Assembly: GCF_042186555.1 (NCBI RefSeq)
Contig: NC_133332.1
Location: 213,539,494 to 213,603,493 of the forward strand
From: Aquarana catesbeiana
Lineage: Eukaryota; Chordata; Amphibia; Anura; Ranidae
Length of the DNA stretch: 64,000 nucleotides
Direction of reading: 5' to 3'
Made by a program: the position numbers and the translations under genes. Position 1 is the stretch's first letter. The number at the start of each line of letters is the position of its first letter. Positions 62,480 to 64,000 of the stretch are shown in pieces. The notes beneath the pieces were generated by a model. The model made no database searches. It saw nothing but the letters and a program-made list of their open reading frames with translations, and was not told where the DNA came from.

Positions 62480-64000
62480 GCCCAGCCCTTAAAGGACAGT
62501 ATGAAATGCTCAGCCTTCAGATTTAACTTTAAAATGCTCACACTCCAGAGAGCAGTATGAAATATCAAGCTTTCATACGTCACTGTAAGACATCCAGCTT
62601 TCATAGACCTATTTAAAACGCCCATTCTGGGCCCAGTAGAAAATACCCAGCATTTATGAATCAGTGAAAAATGTTCAGCCTCCAGGCACTGTTATGAAAT
62701 GCCCAGCCTCTATAGACTGCTATAAAATGTCCAGTCTTTACTGATGCTTGTAAAATGGTCACCCTTCAAATGCCACTTTAAGATGCCTAGCCTTGGAAGG
62801 CCACTATAAAATGCTAAGCCTTCAGAGGCAACTTTAAAATGCCCAGATTCCAGAAATCCTGATAAAATACCAGCCTCCAGAGACCACTATGAAATACCCA
62901 GCTTTCAGAGGCTACCTTAAAATGTCCAGCATCCTGATACCAATATAAATGTCCAGCCTACAGAGACCACTTTAAAATACCTAGCCTACAGAGGCCAGTA
63001 AAACAAACAAGCATCCAGAAACCATGATAAGATACTCAGCTTCCACAGACAACTTTAAATTACCAAGCCTCAAGCGACCATTATAAAATACCCAGCCTGG
63101 AGAAACCATTTAAAAATGCCCAGCCTCCTGGGATTTGTAGAGAATATCCATCCTTTATAGACCAGTGAAAAATGATCAGCCTCCAGAAACCACTATAAAT
63201 TGTCCATCATCCAGATTCCACTATAAAATGCCCAGCCTCCAGACACAAATTAAAAGTGCTCAGCCTCCAGAGACCTTTATACTACCCAGCCTCCAGAGAC
63301 CATTTTAAAATGCCCATAATCCCAACAACAATATAAAATGCCTAGCATCTAGATACCATTATAAAATGCCAAGCCTCTAGAGACCAATTTAAAATTCTCA
63401 TCATCCAGATAACAATATAAAATGCTTAGCCTCCAGAGATCAGTATAAAATACCCAGCCTCCAGAGACCAGTATAAAATGCCCAGCCTCTAGAGAATGCT
63501 ATAATATACCCAGCCACGAGAGACCAGTATAAAATGGCAAGCCTCCAGAGACCACTTTAAAATGCCCATTATTCAGATATCATTAAAAAATACCCAGGCT
63601 TCAGCGAGCACTATAAAATACTGAGCCTCCATAGACTACTATAAAATGTCCAGCCTCCAGAGACCACTATAAAATGCAAAGCCTCCAGAAGCCGCTTTAA
63701 AACGCCCATCATCCAAATATAACTATGAAATGCCCAGCCTCTATAGACATATAGTGTATGATAGCCTAGATTTTAGAGACCACTAGACAATGCCCAGCCT
63801 CCACAGGCCAATTTAAAATTCCCAGCCTCCAGGGACCACTATAAATTACCCAGCCTCCAGAGACATATATGCAATGCCTACACTTTTGAGATCATTAGGC
63901 AATGCCCTCCCCCAATGGACCACTGGAAAAATATCCAGCCTCCATAGACATATATGCATTACCTAGAGTTTAGAGACCACTAAAAAATGCCCAGTCTCCA
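62480..64000 (+). repeat. 29-30 bp minisatellite, about 50 units, runs off window
   Basis: Divergent units of the pattern 'gcccagcctccagagaccactataaaat', continuing to the last base. Units differ in several positions and in length by one to two bases. There are no unique spacers, so this is a satellite-like array and not CRISPR. A three-unit block of the same repeat is at 58035-58125. Confidence 0.92.

Noticed and set aside
62480..64000. Possible CRISPR-like or regulatory repeat array
   Set aside because: The repeats are contiguous and divergent, with no unique spacers of constant length, and the genome is eukaryotic. It is a minisatellite.

Overview
The window reads as vertebrate nuclear DNA, most likely from a frog (possibly a ranid). 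It holds one recognisable host gene, the muscle cell-fusion gene myomaker (MYMK, also called TMEM8C). The gene has five exons on the + strand from 6038 to 22556, with perfect GT-AG junctions and matching phases, and encodes a complete 221-residue seven-pass membrane protein. Four CANNTG E-boxes lie 120-210 bases upstream of the start codon, as expected for a gene driven by myogenic bHLH factors. The amphibian assignment is inference: the protein is vertebrate myomaker, and the very dense DNA-transposon, Tc1 and L1 content resembles frog genomes. No taxonomic search was possible.

Almost everything else is transposon-derived, and many boundaries can be read at base level from target-site duplications (TSDs). 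Region by region: (1) 1-6000: upstream DNA with a small TIR element (3133-5385) that was later hit by half of a palindromic hAT element and by a solo LTR. (2) 6038-22556: MYMK. Intron 1 holds many MITEs and a second LTR copy. Intron 3 holds two large inverted repeats, one with 492-bp arms at 17079-18232 and a 3.0-kb hAT-type palindrome at 18586-21583. (3) 22557-25520: probable 3' UTR or flank with an element-in-element-in-element nest. (4) 25.5-29 kb: MITEs and a hAT MITE. (5) 29310-35837: a full-length but decayed L1-superfamily LINE on the minus strand, with a 16-bp TSD. (6) 36.7-39.6 kb: a Tc1 pseudogene split by a hAT element and a MITE. (7) 41-50 kb: minisatellites, further halves of the hAT palindrome, and a TTAA-flanked element that carries a 10-bp minisatellite. 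(8) 53.9-56.4 kb: an almost intact Tc1/mariner transposon whose terminal repeat holds a hAT MITE. (9) 58-64 kb: a hAT transposase remnant, 135-bp tandem repeats carrying two further insertions, and a 29-30 bp minisatellite that runs off the window end.

The most unusual object is the palindromic hAT family. In the complete copy the centre is a TGACGTCA site flanked on both sides by mirrored GC boxes, mirrored TATA-like boxes, mirrored short charged ORFs and mirrored AATAAA signals. It looks like two divergent mini transcription units folded back to back. Partial copies elsewhere in the window keep the central TATA and CRE-like motifs. This sits inside a MYMK intron, next to a second long inverted repeat, so the pre-mRNA could form very long double-stranded stems.
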